Source: Pararhizobium mangrovi (lineage in GTDB: Bacteria; Pseudomonadota; Alphaproteobacteria; Rhizobiales; Rhizobiaceae). From it: a DNA stretch of 64,000 bases. This document shows positions 37,674-46,794 of this stretch, piece after piece. The position numbers and the translations under genes were made by a program. Location of the stretch: positions 1 to 64,000 of the forward strand of contig NZ_VHLH01000012.1 of NCBI RefSeq assembly GCF_006516965.1, written 5' to 3'. The number at the start of each line of letters is the position of its first letter. The first letter of the stretch is position 1. A model generated the notes under the pieces. It saw nothing but the letters and a program-made list of their open reading frames with translations, made no database searches and was not told the DNA's origin.

Positions 37674-38726
37674 TTAGCTGTTTGCCGCCTGGCGGGCGTC
37701 CTTCAGCCAACCATTGACCTCGTCCTGATGGTCGCTGATCCACTGCTTGGCCTGTTTGGTCAGGTCGTCCGGGCTATCGGCACCGTTGTTCATCTCGGCG
37801 TTCTGCTTGAAGATGTCCTGCACGGGAATGCGGACTTCCTGCAGCAGCGACTTCACCGCCGGGTTCTTGTCGAGGAACTTGGTGTTGGCCACCGGACGGA
37901 TGTCGTTGGCCGGCATGCCCATCATGCAGGGATCGTCCGAACAACCCGTCACGCCCTTCACGGTCGCCGCGTCCTTCAGGCTTTCCTGATCCTTCGGCAG
38001 CTTGGTGTCCTTGACCTGCAGCCAGACGACGTCCTTGCCGGGCTTCATCAGGCCGACCGTCCAGTTCGGCGTCCAGGTGTAGAAGAACACCGGCTTGCCG
38101 TTCTGGTACCGCGCCAGCGCATCGGCCATCGAGGCGGAATAACCGGCCTTGATGAGATCGATGTCGTTCTCGAGGTCGTAGGCCTTCATCTGGTAGCTGA
38201 TGAGTTCCTCACAGCCCCAGCCGGGAGGACATGCGACCATGTTGGCCTTGCCGTCGCCGTTCGTGTCGAACAGCTTGCGGATCTTTTCCTTCTTCATGTC
38301 CGACAGGTACTTGATGTCGTACTTGTCGGCCGTCTTCTTGTCGATGAGGTAGCCCTGCAGCGCGCCGCCCTTGGCGGTGTAGCCGACCTTTTCGGCGCCG
38401 TTCTGGAAGGTGCTCTCATACGAGTTGTGAAGCGGGAACCAGCCGTTGACCCAAAGGTCCATGTCGCCTTGCGACACGGCCTGGTAGAACGGCGGCGCAT
38501 CGAGCGTGGTCACCTGACCGACGTCGTAGCCGAGCTTCTCGAAAAGCTGCTTGTAGACCTCGGCCTGCCACCAGCCGGTATCCCACGTGGCGCGAGCCAT
38601 CTTGATGGTCGTGCCCTTGCCGGGCATGTCCTTGCTCTGGGCGTTGGCAGCATGAATCGGCAGCGCGAGCGCGGCCGTGGTTGCTGCAACAACGGCAAAT
38701 GATTTGAGCCCGAAAGCTTTCGTCAT
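37674..38726 (-). CDS. proX: Glycine betaine/proline ABC transporter substrate-binding protein ProX
   Basis: ProX is the periplasmic receptor for compatible solutes. The 350-residue protein has a Sec signal peptide (residues 1-29, ending HAANA) and an OpuAC-type domain with motifs shared with E. coli ProX: GYLIDKKTADKYDI, KIRKLFDTNGDGKA, CPPGWGCEE and VFFYTWTPNW. The tryptophan-rich motif forms the aromatic cage for quaternary amines. ATG 38726 has CGGAG upstream. It is the last gene of a proV-proW-proX operon ended by a strong terminator. Choline as a substrate is also possible. Confidence 0.93.
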   Translation of the reverse strand: MTKAFGLKSFAVVAATTAALALPIHAANAQSKDMPGKGTTIKMARATWDTGWWQAEVYKQLFEKLGYDVGQVTTLDAPPFYQAVSQGDMDLWVNGWFPLHNSYESTFQNGAEKVGYTAKGGALQGYLIDKKTADKYDIKYLSDMKKEKIRKLFDTNGDGKANMVACPPGWGCEELISYQMKAYDLENDIDLIKAGYSASMADALARYQNGKPVFFYTWTPNWTVGLMKPGKDVVWLQVKDTKLPKDQESLKDAATVKGVTGCSDDPCMMGMPANDIRPVANTKFLDKNPAVKSLLQEVRIPVQDIFKQNAEMNNGADSPDDLTKQAKQWISDHQDEVNGWLKDARQAANS

Positions 38727-38821
38727 TCGATTTCTCCGTCTTGTTTTTCTGCCTCCCCGCACTTCGCAACCTCGGTCGCGACGCGGTCGGCCACGGCCCA
38801 CCCGCGGCCTTGCGAGCCCGT

Positions 38822-39760
38822 TCAGCCCGCCTTTTCAGCCAGTTGTTTCTCCTTCGCACTCGAAGAAGAGGACTGGAAAAAGCCACGCAACGTCTGCCAC
38901 AGCGACGTGGTATGAACCTGTTTGCGTTCGGCGAGACCCTGCGTGATGCGGTCCAGGATGATGGCGATGATGACGATGCCGACGCCACCGGCCGTCGCCC
39001 GCCCGACGTCGAGCCGGCCGAGACCGGTGTTGACGACGAGGCCGAGCCCGCCCGCACCGATCAGCGCGGCGATGACCGACATCGAAAGCGCCAGCATCAG
39101 CGTCTGGTTGAGGCCGGCCATGATCGTGCGCATAGCAAGCGGAAGCTGAACGTCGATGAGCTTCTGCCAGCGCGTCGAACCGAAGGATTCGGCTGCCTCG
39201 ACGAGGTCTTCGGGCACCTGTCGGATACCGAGATTGGTGAGGCGGATGATCGGCGGAAGCGCAAAGATGATCGTGGCGATCACGCCCGGCACCGAACCGA
39301 CGCCGAAGAGCATGACGATCGGCACCAGATACACGAAGGACGGAATGGTCTGCATGATGTCGAGGATCGGCCGGATTACCTTCAGGAACCGATCGCTGCC
39401 GGCGGCGAGAATTCCGACCGGCACGCCGACGATCGCACAGAACACCACGGCCGTCAGGACCATGGCGAGCGTCGTCATCGTGTCGCCCCACAGCTGGATC
39501 ATGTCCACGAAGGCGAGCGCGATGATCGCGAAGATGGCATTCGCCTTGCCCGCAGTGCGCCATGCGATCAAGGCCATCACGAGCGTGAAGACGACCATCG
39601 GCACCCAGTTGAAGAAGGAGTTCAACCACTCCATCACGAATTCGACCGGCACTTCGATCGTCTGGAAGAACCCGCGGAAGTTCGGGACGAGAAAGCCCCG
39701 AACGAATTCGTTGACCCAGTCACCGAAAGGGATCGTGACGATGTCGGCCGGACTAAACAT
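38822..39760 (-). CDS. proW: Glycine betaine/proline ABC transporter permease ProW
   Basis: A 312-residue inner-membrane permease of the ProW/OpuAB type. It has a long N-terminal region with a membrane segment, about six core helices, and the binding-protein-dependent transport motif around VPEDLVEAAESFGSTRWQ (the EAA loop that contacts ProV). PVGILAAGSDRFLKVIRPILDIMQTIPSFVYLVP is characteristic of the osmoprotectant permeases. ATG 39760 begins MFSPADIVTIPFGDWVNEF; a TTG two codons upstream is less likely. It lies 48 bp after proV and 95 bp before proX. Confidence 0.94.
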   Translation of the reverse strand: MFSPADIVTIPFGDWVNEFVRGFLVPNFRGFFQTIEVPVEFVMEWLNSFFNWVPMVVFTLVMALIAWRTAGKANAIFAIIALAFVDMIQLWGDTMTTLAMVLTAVVFCAIVGVPVGILAAGSDRFLKVIRPILDIMQTIPSFVYLVPIVMLFGVGSVPGVIATIIFALPPIIRLTNLGIRQVPEDLVEAAESFGSTRWQKLIDVQLPLAMRTIMAGLNQTLMLALSMSVIAALIGAGGLGLVVNTGLGRLDVGRATAGGVGIVIIAIILDRITQGLAERKQVHTTSLWQTLRGFFQSSSSSAKEKQLAEKAG

Positions 39761-39808
39761 GCGCAATGGTCCTCGATTGTAGGTAGGGGTCGGCGGTCGC
39801 GCAGACGA

Positions 39809-41056
39809 TCACGCGGTCGCAGCCTGACCCTGTGCCGGATCGTGTCCGGACCGCTCGGCGGCGGCCTGCTCTTCTTCCGGGCTCGTCGCGAGCTGCCCGA
39901 AAAGGGCGCGCGCCTCGACCACCCTGTCGAGCTTGCCCTCGTCGGAGACGATGCCGATCGGCAGGCCAGACGATGCGAAGCCGTAGAGGTCGCGCAGCGA
40001 CGTGCCGTGCGGCACGGTCGGAAAGTCGGTGCACATGCGCTCGTCGGCGAGCTTCGCCTCGCGATCGTGGCCGTCCGCGACGAGGTCGCGATAGGCGACG
40101 ACGCCGACGGGCTTGCCGTTGTCCGTCACGAACAGGGCGTTCCGGTCCAGCTCTTCCATGCGCCGCAGCGCCTCGCCGACGGTCGCCTCGCCGTAACGGA
40201 GCGCTTCCGGCTCGACGGCAGCGGTCTCGGCCGTCAGAACGCGGGCCCGGTCGATATCCTGCGTGAACGCAGCCACGTAGTCGTCGGCGGGCTCGTCGAC
40301 GATCTGGCGTGCCGTCCCCGTCTGCACGATGCGCCCGTCCTTCATGATCGCGATGCGGTCGCCGAGGATCAGGGCCTCGTCGAGATCGTGCGTGATGAAG
40401 ATGATCGTCTTCTGCAGCGAGCGCTGAAGCTCCAGGAGCTCGCCCTGCATGTCGCGGCGGATCAGCGGGTCGAGCGCGCTGAAGGGCTCGTCCATCAGGA
40501 GGATGTCGGATTCGGTGGCGAGACCGCGGGCAAGGCCGACGCGCTGCTGCATGCCGCCCGAAAGCTCCGAAGTGTAGGTATCCGCATGCGGCCTCAGGCC
40601 GACCTGTCCGAGTGCCTTGAGTGCACGCTCGCGCCGCTCGGATCGGCCCACGCCCTTTACCTTGAGGCCGTAGGCGACATTGTCGGCGACCGTCTTGTGC
40701 GGGAACAGCGCGAAGTGCTGGAACACCATCGCAAGCTTGGAGCGCCGGATCTTGCGCAGCTTGTTCGTATCGGCCTTGGCGACATCGTCGCCGTCGATAA
40801 GGATTTCACCGCTCGACGGCTCGATCAGGCCGTTCAGCATGCGCACGAGGGTCGATTTACCGGACCCCGAAAGGCCCATGATGACGAAGATTTCGCCCTC
40901 GTTGACGGTGAAGTTCGCGTCCTGAACACCGACGGTCATGCCGGTTTCGGCGAAGATCGTCTCTTTCGTCTCGCCGTTTTCCAACTGCGAAAGGGCGGTG
41001 TCCACGTCGCCGCCAAAGATCTTGTATACGTTTCGGACGCTCAGCTTTTCCGCCAT
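39809..41056 (-). CDS. proV: Glycine betaine/proline ABC transporter ATPase ProV
   Basis: ProV is the ATPase of the osmoprotectant importer. The 415-residue protein has Walker A GLSGSGKST (61-69), the signature LSGGMQQRVGLARGLA, Walker B ILLMDEPFSALDP, a switch His in FITHDLDEAL, and a C-terminal pair of CBS domains (about 285-395, including DRNALFVTDNGKPVGVVAYRD) that in OpuA-type transporters sense ionic strength. ATG 41056 has AAGGGAA upstream. First gene of the operon, divergent from the thioesterase gene across a 256-bp region. Confidence 0.95.
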   Translation of the reverse strand: MAEKLSVRNVYKIFGGDVDTALSQLENGETKETIFAETGMTVGVQDANFTVNEGEIFVIMGLSGSGKSTLVRMLNGLIEPSSGEILIDGDDVAKADTNKLRKIRRSKLAMVFQHFALFPHKTVADNVAYGLKVKGVGRSERRERALKALGQVGLRPHADTYTSELSGGMQQRVGLARGLATESDILLMDEPFSALDPLIRRDMQGELLELQRSLQKTIIFITHDLDEALILGDRIAIMKDGRIVQTGTARQIVDEPADDYVAAFTQDIDRARVLTAETAAVEPEALRYGEATVGEALRRMEELDRNALFVTDNGKPVGVVAYRDLVADGHDREAKLADERMCTDFPTVPHGTSLRDLYGFASSGLPIGIVSDEGKLDRVVEARALFGQLATSPEEEQAAAERSGHDPAQGQAATA

Positions 41057-41189
41057 CGGTTCCCTTTGCTTGCAACGCCAGACCGCATGCGGTGAACATA
41101 CGCGAACGTCCGGAGCCTACACAGCCCCCTTTGAATTGTTGCGGAATTTAGGCACATGCGCCCCGTCGTCAACCCGGAAGCCGCCGAAA

Positions 41190-41224
41190 TGCGTCATCCG
41201 TTTTTCTTTTTTCGCCATGACGCA
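41190..41224. promoter_or_regulatory. Inverted repeat in the proV/thioesterase divergent region
   Basis: A perfect 8-bp inverted repeat, TGCGTCAT (41190-41197) and ATGACGCA (41217-41224), encloses a 19-nt T-rich loop (two T runs). It lies midway between two divergent genes, 133 bp upstream of proV and 88 bp before the thioesterase. It may be a regulator binding site or a stem-loop; no regulator is suggested by the context. Confidence 0.3.
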
Positions 41225-41312
41225 CGCATATTCCGGCTTTTTGGTGACGATGGAGTATCCGGCGAATCAGTGCCGAACCATCCCGTCAAACGCTTCGACG
41301 AAGGATCGAAAA

Positions 41313-41729
41313 ATGCACGACAAATCATCACCGGTGGGCGACCTGACGCTGCGCACCCAGGCGATGCCGAGCGATCAGAACGCCGCCGGTGACATCTTCG
41401 GCGGCTGGGTCATGGCGCAGATGGACCTGGCGAGCGGTATGCGTGCCGCAGAGGCCGCGGGCGGGCGCGTCGTCACCGCTGCCGTCAACGAGATGGCGTT
41501 CGCCATGCCTGTCAGGGTCGGCGACACGCTGTGCGTCTATACGAGCATCGAGCGGATCGGCACGAGTTCGATCACGTTGAAGGTCGAGGCATGGGCCAAA
41601 CGCTACCTGGACGACCATCGCGACAAGGTGACCGACGCCCGCTTCGTCATGGTCGCGCTCGACGCGAACGGGAGGCCGACCCCGATCCCCAAGCCGGCCT
41701 CGAGTGCTGCGGCCCCGACAGGGAAATAG
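41313..41729 (+). CDS. YciA-like acyl-CoA thioesterase
   Basis: A 138-residue single hotdog-fold protein. The motif QNAAGDIFGGWVMAQMDLASGM (read in parts), with the catalytic aspartate near the end of the segment, and the ERIGTSSITLKVEAWA strand match the YciA/acyl-CoA hydrolase group, which cleaves acyl-CoAs of broad chain length. The ATG at 41313 has AAGGAT about six bases upstream; the long upstream open frame is antisense-side shadow. It converges on the aldo/keto reductase gene, only 8 bp away. Confidence 0.92.
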   Translation: MHDKSSPVGDLTLRTQAMPSDQNAAGDIFGGWVMAQMDLASGMRAAEAAGGRVVTAAVNEMAFAMPVRVGDTLCVYTSIERIGTSSITLKVEAWAKRYLDDHRDKVTDARFVMVALDANGRPTPIPKPASSAAAPTGK

Positions 41730-41737
41730 CGTAGCCG

Positions 41738-42811
41738 TCAGAGACCCATCGTCTCGCGATGGCCCTGCATGAACGCCTCGTCGGCCGGTTCCGGCCGATC
41801 GGTGCCGTTCATGGCGCGGTGCCAGTAGGGATAGATTGGCATCGGGCGACCGAGCTTCTCGATGCGCGCGATCTCCTCCTCGCTCAGCGTCAGGTCGACG
41901 GCGGCGAGATTGTCGGTGAGATGTTCCTCGTTCCGCGCACCGATGACGAGGCCGGTGACACCCGGGCGCGTCAGCAGCCAGGCGAGGCACACCCGGGCGG
42001 CGGAAACACCGTGGGCCTCGCCGACCTCCACGAGACAGTCGATGATGTCGTAGAGCCGTTCGCGGTCGCGCACCCACGGTTCCGGCCAGCCGTTGTTCTG
42101 GCGGTGCTCGCCTTCGAGCTTCTGCCCGCGACGAAGCGTGCCGCTTAAAAGCCCCTCGCCGAGCGGGCTCCAGATCATCGTCCCGAGCCCCTGGTCGAGG
42201 CCGACCGGCAGAAGCTCGTATTCCGCCTCGCGCGCTTCCGGCGTGTAGTAGACCTGCTGCGCGACGGGCCGGTGGCGCGTGCGCTCCGCCGCCGAGAGCG
42301 CCTTCATGGTCTGCCAGCCATTGTAGTTCGAAAGGCCGGCATAACGGATCTTGCCGTGTTCGATCATCGTGTCGATGGCCGCCATCGTCTCCTCGATCGG
42401 CGTGACCCCGTCCCACTGGTGCATGTAGTAAAGGTCGATATGGTCGCGCCCGAGCCGCTTGAGAGAACGTTCGACTTCCCGAAGAAGGTGATAGCGAGAG
42501 GCGCCGCCGGCGTTCGGCCCGTCGCCCATCGGAAAGCGCGCCTTGGAGGCGATCAGCATGTCCTCCGGCCAGCCGCCCCTGGCGGATGAAAGCGCCTCGC
42601 CGACGACTTCCTCCGCACCGCCCATGGAATAGAGATCGGCCGTGTCGATCATGTTGACGCCGGCTTCGCGCGCCGTGTCGATCATGCGGCGCGCCTCGTC
42701 CGGCCCGGTATTGCCGAGCTTTTCGAAACCGGCCTTGCCTCCGAAGGTGAGCGTTCCGAGAACGAGGCGCGAGACCATCAGGCCCGAGCGGCCGAGGGGA
42801 CGATATTCCAT
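41738..42811 (-). CDS. Aldo/keto reductase
   Basis: A 357-residue (beta/alpha)8-barrel NADPH-dependent oxidoreductase. The catalytic tetrad of the AKR superfamily is visible: Asp58 and Tyr62 in NMIDTADLYSMG, Lys in LIASKARFPMG and His in YYMHQWDG. The C-terminal TGLVIGARNEEHLTDNL binds the 2'-phosphate of NADPH. It resembles the Tas/YajO-like group of AKRs with open chain substrates, but the substrate is not predictable. ATG 42811 is the only sensible start. The gene stands alone. Confidence 0.93.
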   Translation of the reverse strand: MEYRPLGRSGLMVSRLVLGTLTFGGKAGFEKLGNTGPDEARRMIDTAREAGVNMIDTADLYSMGGAEEVVGEALSSARGGWPEDMLIASKARFPMGDGPNAGGASRYHLLREVERSLKRLGRDHIDLYYMHQWDGVTPIEETMAAIDTMIEHGKIRYAGLSNYNGWQTMKALSAAERTRHRPVAQQVYYTPEAREAEYELLPVGLDQGLGTMIWSPLGEGLLSGTLRRGQKLEGEHRQNNGWPEPWVRDRERLYDIIDCLVEVGEAHGVSAARVCLAWLLTRPGVTGLVIGARNEEHLTDNLAAVDLTLSEEEIARIEKLGRPMPIYPYWHRAMNGTDRPEPADEAFMQGHRETMGL

Positions 42812-43123
42812 GGTGGTTTCCTTGCGTTCGAGCCGACCCGTGACGCTGCATGCGCCCCGGCCGTTCGCCGATGAAGCGCCCGCGCATGGTCATGGTTCCA
42901 TGGGAAACGTCGAGACGCGCGTGCTGAAGCGCCCGGAACGGGCTCGCAAGGTGCGAGATGCTTGCGCATCGCGCACGGCTTCGCTATGAGACCCGCCATC
43001 CGTGCAGACACCCTTGGAGGCACCACGGTCCGGGCAACGACGCCCGGCGCTCCTTTCCCTATGGGCATGGCATCATGTCCGAAGGATCGAGGGAGCCGCT
43101 CCAGACAACCGAAAGGAAATGCC
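42812..43123. other. Intergenic region upstream of rplY
   Basis: A 312-bp divergent region between the aldo/keto reductase and rplY. It holds a candidate rplY promoter (separate entry). The DNA near 42870-42960 contains several short repeats of GCGC-rich sequence but nothing I can assign. No supported gene. Confidence 0.4.
42962..42990 (+). promoter_or_regulatory. Candidate rplY promoter
   Basis: TTGCGC at 42962-42967 and TATGAG at 42985-42990 are separated by exactly 17 bp, each matching four of six bases of the sigma-70 consensus. Transcription would start about 125 bp upstream of rplY. This is a pattern match only. Confidence 0.35.
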
Positions 43124-43810
43124 ATGAGCGAGCCTTACGAGCTCAAGGCCGAGACGCGCGAACGGGTCGGTAAGGGGTCCGCCCGCGAACTGCGTCGCAA
43201 TGGAAAGATCCCGGCCGTCATCTATGGCGACAGGCAGGAACCGCTGCCGATCGCCCTCCCCTACAAGGACGTCACGCTGAAGATTCACGGCGGCGGCTTC
43301 CTCACCACGCTGGCGACGATCGATCTCGACGGCAAGAAGATCCGCGTCCTGCCGAAGACCTACGATCTCGACCCCGTGCGCGACTTCACGGTGCATGTCG
43401 ACTTCCTGCGCGTCTCGCGCAACACGAAGGTCACGGTCGAGGTGCCGGTGCACTATCTCAACGAGGAGGCTTCGCCCGGCATCGAACGCGGCGGCGTGCT
43501 CGCCGTCGTGCGTCATACCGTCGAGGTCACCTGCCCGGCCAACGAGATCCCGGACTCCTTCGAGGTCGACCTGACCGGTCTCGAGATCAACGATTCGGTT
43601 CACGTCTCGGCGATCACGCTGCCCGACGCCGTCGAACTGACGATCACGGACCGTGACTTCACGCTCGCCTCCATTTCCAGCCCCGCCGCCATGAAGAGCG
43701 ACGAAGCCGAGGAAGAGGCCGAGGGCGAAGAGACCGAGGTCGCCGAAGAGGATCTCAGCGAAGAGACCGGCGCGGCCGACGGACAGGAAGGCGAAGGCGG
43801 CGAGGAGTAA
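43124..43810 (+). CDS. rplY: 50S ribosomal protein L25/general stress protein Ctc
   Basis: A 228-residue L25 of the long (TL5/Ctc) type. The N-terminal 5S rRNA-binding domain carries [24 protein letters not shown], and the beta-rich C-terminal domain has HVDFLRV and [20 protein letters not shown]. The tail after about residue 190 is very acidic (Glu/Asp-rich), common in alphaproteobacterial L25. ATG 43124 has GAAAGGA upstream and gives the normal [12 protein letters not shown] start. pth follows 42 bp later in the same direction, an arrangement common across bacteria. Confidence 0.96.
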   Translation: MSEPYELKAETRERVGKGSARELRRNGKIPAVIYGDRQEPLPIALPYKDVTLKIHGGGFLTTLATIDLDGKKIRVLPKTYDLDPVRDFTVHVDFLRVSRNTKVTVEVPVHYLNEEASPGIERGGVLAVVRHTVEVTCPANEIPDSFEVDLTGLEINDSVHVSAITLPDAVELTITDRDFTLASISSPAAMKSDEAEEEAEGEETEVAEEDLSEETGAADGQEGEGGEE

Positions 43811-43852
43811 TCCTTCCTCGCCCTTTCTCGCGTCGGCGGGAGTTCGAACCCC

Positions 43853-44617
43853 ATGCTGCTCATCGCAGGACTCGGCAATCCCGGCCGCGGTTACGCGGGA
43901 AACCGCCACAATATCGGCTTCATGGCGGCGGACGCGATCGCCCGCCGCCATTCCTTTTCGCCCTTCGCGAAGAAGTTCTCCGCCGAGATCGCCGATGGCG
44001 AGCTTGCCGGCGAAAAGGTGCTTCTCCTCAAGCCGCAGACCTTCATGAACCTTTCCGGCCAGGCGGTCGGGGAGGCCATGCGCTTCTACAAGCTCTCGCT
44101 CGCAGACCTCGTCGTGATGCATGACGAACTCGACCTCGGCCCCGGCCGCGTCCGGCTGAAGACCGGCGGCGGACATGGCGGGCACAACGGGCTGAAATCC
44201 ATCGACGCCCATTGCGGCAAGGATTATCGGCGCCTGCGCCTCGGTATCGGCCACCCGGGTGCGAAGGAGATGGTCAACAACCATGTCCTCGGCGACTTTT
44301 CCAAGGCCGACGGCGAATGGCTGGAGCCGCTCCTCGACGCGATCGGAGAGGAGGCACCGTTGCTTGCAAAGGGCGAGAACGACCGCTTCCTGAACCGCCT
44401 CGTGCAAGCGCTCGAGAAGGCACCGGGCGCACCGGAACCGACACAAGCCGAACGGCAGGATGCAAAGCCCTCGAACGCCAGCGGCAAGAAGGCCGGCGGT
44501 GGGAAGAAGGGCCAGTCGCACATCCGTCAGGCCCGCCGGAGCGCACCCGCCGCGCCGCCTCAAAGCGGACCGATGGCGGACATGCTCAAGCGCCTCTTCG
44601 GCTCCGACACCGACTGA
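43853..44617 (+). CDS. pth: Peptidyl-tRNA hydrolase
   Basis: Pth recycles peptidyl-tRNAs released from stalled ribosomes. The 254-residue protein has [21 protein letters not shown] with the catalytic His19, [46 protein letters not shown] and GIGHPG, all conserved. Compared with about 194 residues in E. coli, it has a 55-residue C-terminal extension rich in Lys, Ala, Gly and Pro, common in Rhizobiales and probably disordered. It lies between rplY and ychF. Confidence 0.97.
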   Translation: MLLIAGLGNPGRGYAGNRHNIGFMAADAIARRHSFSPFAKKFSAEIADGELAGEKVLLLKPQTFMNLSGQAVGEAMRFYKLSLADLVVMHDELDLGPGRVRLKTGGGHGGHNGLKSIDAHCGKDYRRLRLGIGHPGAKEMVNNHVLGDFSKADGEWLEPLLDAIGEEAPLLAKGENDRFLNRLVQALEKAPGAPEPTQAERQDAKPSNASGKKAGGGKKGQSHIRQARRSAPAAPPQSGPMADMLKRLFGSDTD

Positions 44618-44643
44618 ACGCACGGGCACCCGTCGCCCGCGTC

Positions 44644-44672
44644 TTGACCCCGTCCGGGCGAGGCGCCATAGC
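44644..44672 (+). promoter_or_regulatory. Candidate ychF promoter
   Basis: TTGACC at 44644-44649 is followed after 17 bp by CATAGC at 44667-44672. The -35 matches five of six consensus bases and the -10 only three. It lies in the 108-bp pth-ychF gap. Confidence 0.35.
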
Positions 44673-44725
44673 GGACGCATCGTCTCTTACCCGCCCCTTT
44701 ACCCGCAAGCACAGGCACGAATTCC

Positions 44726-45829
44726 ATGGGCTTCAAATGCGGCATCGTCGGCCTGCCGAACGTCGGCAAGTCGACGCTCTTCAACGCGCTGACGCGCACG
44801 GCCGCCGCGCAGGCGGCGAACTATCCCTTCTGCACGATCGAGCCGAACACCGGCGAGGTCGCGGTGCCGGATACGCGCCTGAAGGCGATCGCCGAGATCG
44901 CGAAGTCGAAGGAAATCGTCCCGACGCGCATCTCCTTCGTCGACATCGCAGGGCTCGTGCGTGGTGCCTCGACGGGTGAAGGCCTCGGCAACCAGTTCCT
45001 CGCCAATATCCGCGAGGTGGACGCGATCGTCCACGTACTGCGCTGCTTCGAGGACGACGACATCACCCATGTGGAGGGCCGCATCGATCCCGTCGGCGAC
45101 GCAGAGACGATCGAGACCGAGTTGATGATCTCCGATCTCGAAAGCCTCGAACGCCGGACCGACCAGACGCGCAAGCGCGCTTCCGGCAAGGACAAGGAAG
45201 CGGCGACCGTCCTGCCGATCATGGATCAGGCGCTGGCGCTGCTGAAGGACGGCAAGCCCGTTCGCGGGATGCTCGCCGATCTCGACGCGGAAGAGGTGAA
45301 GCTCCTGAAGGGTCTCAACCTGCTCACCTCAAAACCGGTCCTCTATGTGTGCAACGTCGCCGAAGCCGACGCCGCGGAGGGCAACGCTCACACGAAAGCC
45401 GTCGAGGCGATGGCAGCCGACCAGGGCGCGCAGGCCGTGATCATTTCCGCGGCGATCGAAGCGGAGGTCGCCCAGCTTCCCGACGAGGAGGCTCAGGAGT
45501 TCCTGAGCGAGATGGGCTTGAGCGAACCCGGCCTCGACCGGCTGATCCGCAAGGGCTACGAGTTGCTCGAACTCATCACCTTCTTCACGGCCGGCCCGAA
45601 GGAAACCCGTGCCTGGACCGTGCGCAGCCGCTCGCGCGCGCCACAGGCCGCCGGCGCGATCCACTCGGATTTCGAGCGCGGCTTCATCCGTGCGCAGACC
45701 ATCGCCTACGACACCTATGTCGAACTCGGCGGCGAAGGCCCCGCCAAGGAAGCCGGCAAGGCCCGCGACGAAGGCAAGGAATACGTCGTTCAGGACGGCG
45801 ACGTCATGCTCTTCAAGTTCAACACCTGA
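44726..45829 (+). CDS. ychF: Redox-regulated ATPase/GTPase YchF
   Basis: YchF (EngD/OLA1 family) is a ribosome-associated P-loop NTPase. The 367-residue protein starts MGFKCGIVGLPNVGKST, has the G3-like DIAGLVRGAS, the family's NVAEAD-type G4 variant (VCNVAEAD, which favours ATP over GTP), and a C-terminal TGS domain with HSDFERGFIRAQ and EGKEYVVQDGDVMLFKFN. Length is normal. Its stop TGA is immediately followed by the ATG of the first MaoC-like gene. Confidence 0.97.
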   Translation: MGFKCGIVGLPNVGKSTLFNALTRTAAAQAANYPFCTIEPNTGEVAVPDTRLKAIAEIAKSKEIVPTRISFVDIAGLVRGASTGEGLGNQFLANIREVDAIVHVLRCFEDDDITHVEGRIDPVGDAETIETELMISDLESLERRTDQTRKRASGKDKEAATVLPIMDQALALLKDGKPVRGMLADLDAEEVKLLKGLNLLTSKPVLYVCNVAEADAAEGNAHTKAVEAMAADQGAQAVIISAAIEAEVAQLPDEEAQEFLSEMGLSEPGLDRLIRKGYELLELITFFTAGPKETRAWTVRSRSRAPQAAGAIHSDFERGFIRAQTIAYDTYVELGGEGPAKEAGKARDEGKEYVVQDGDVMLFKFNT

Positions 45830-46333
45830 ATGACCGATCCCGAACCGCATGCGCCGGAAGGCGCCGGCAACGCGCCGCTTCTCGCCTACGAGGACTTCCA
45901 CGAAGGGCGCACCTTCGCGCTCGGGCCGATGACGGTTTCGAGCGAGGAGATCGTTTCCTTCGCCACCGAGTTCGACCCGCAGCCGATGCATGTCGACGCA
46001 GAGGCTGCCGAGGCGTCGCTGCTCGGCGGGCTCGCCGCTTCCGGCTGGCACATGACCGCGCTGCTGATGCGCATGATGGCCGACAGCTTCGTCCTGCGAA
46101 GTGCCGCCGAAGGGGCACCCGGCGTCGATACGGTAAGTTGGGAGCGCCCGCTTCTCGCAGGCGACCGGATTGCCGGGACGAGCATGGTCACGGGTCGTCG
46201 CCCATCGCGTTCGCGCCCGCATATCGGCATCGTCGCCCTTGCCCACACCGTGACCAACCAACGCGACGAGGTCGTCATGCGGTGTGCGCATTCGATGATG
46301 ATCCGGCGGCGCGGCGATGGGGAAGCCGAATGA
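45830..46333 (+). CDS. MaoC-like hotdog dehydratase family protein
   Basis: A 167-residue hotdog-fold protein with the MaoC pattern FATEFDPQPMHVDAEAA (hydratase-2 motif with the catalytic Asp and His of the D-x(4)-H signature) and LAASGWHMTALLMRMM. Such proteins hydrate enoyl-CoAs or act on related thioesters. ATG 45830 directly abuts the ychF stop, and its own stop overlaps the next gene as ATGA, so three genes are coupled. The second gene is a paralogue, so the two may form a heteromer, which is an inference. Confidence 0.9.
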   Translation: MTDPEPHAPEGAGNAPLLAYEDFHEGRTFALGPMTVSSEEIVSFATEFDPQPMHVDAEAAEASLLGGLAASGWHMTALLMRMMADSFVLRSAAEGAPGVDTVSWERPLLAGDRIAGTSMVTGRRPSRSRPHIGIVALAHTVTNQRDEVVMRCAHSMMIRRRGDGEAE

Positions 46334-46794
46334 TCGATCTCGAAAGCTGGTTCGCGTCCGGCCGTCGCCTGCGCCTCGGAAGCCGCCATTTCGACGAGGC
46401 GGAGATCCTCTCCTTCGCCCGTAAATACGACCCGCAACGCTTCGACGCCGAAGCCGCCCGCGACACGATGTTCGGCGGCCTTTGCGCATCGGGTTGGCAC
46501 ACGACGGCCGCCTGGATGCGCGCGAATGTCGATCACTGGCAGGCACGCTTGGCCGAAGCACGGGCGAACGGCGAGGCGGTGCCCGAGTTCGGCCCCTCGC
46601 CCGGCTTTCGCGAGCTGAGCTGGCCGCGACCGGTCTATGCGGGAGAAACGGTGACGTTCCATTTCGCCGCCATCCGCAGCCGCGCGCTCGCCAGCCGGCC
46701 GGGCTGGCACCTGATGGAACATTACGGCGAAGGCGAGAGCGAAGACGGCACCCTCGTCATGCGCTTCGAAGGCCTCTTCATGGTCCGCCCGTAA
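46330..46794 (+). CDS. MaoC-like hotdog family protein (second of the pair)
   Basis: A 154-residue paralogue of the preceding protein. The equivalent motif reads FARKYDPQRFDAEAA, with phenylalanine where the first protein and active hydratases have His, so this copy may be catalytically impaired and structural. LCASGWHTTAAWMR matches the second motif. ATG 46330 overlaps the upstream stop (ATGA). A catalytic/non-catalytic pair would fit a two-subunit hydratase, as in archaeal and actinobacterial MaoC pairs. Confidence 0.87.
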   Translation: MIDLESWFASGRRLRLGSRHFDEAEILSFARKYDPQRFDAEAARDTMFGGLCASGWHTTAAWMRANVDHWQARLAEARANGEAVPEFGPSPGFRELSWPRPVYAGETVTFHFAAIRSRALASRPGWHLMEHYGEGESEDGTLVMRFEGLFMVRP

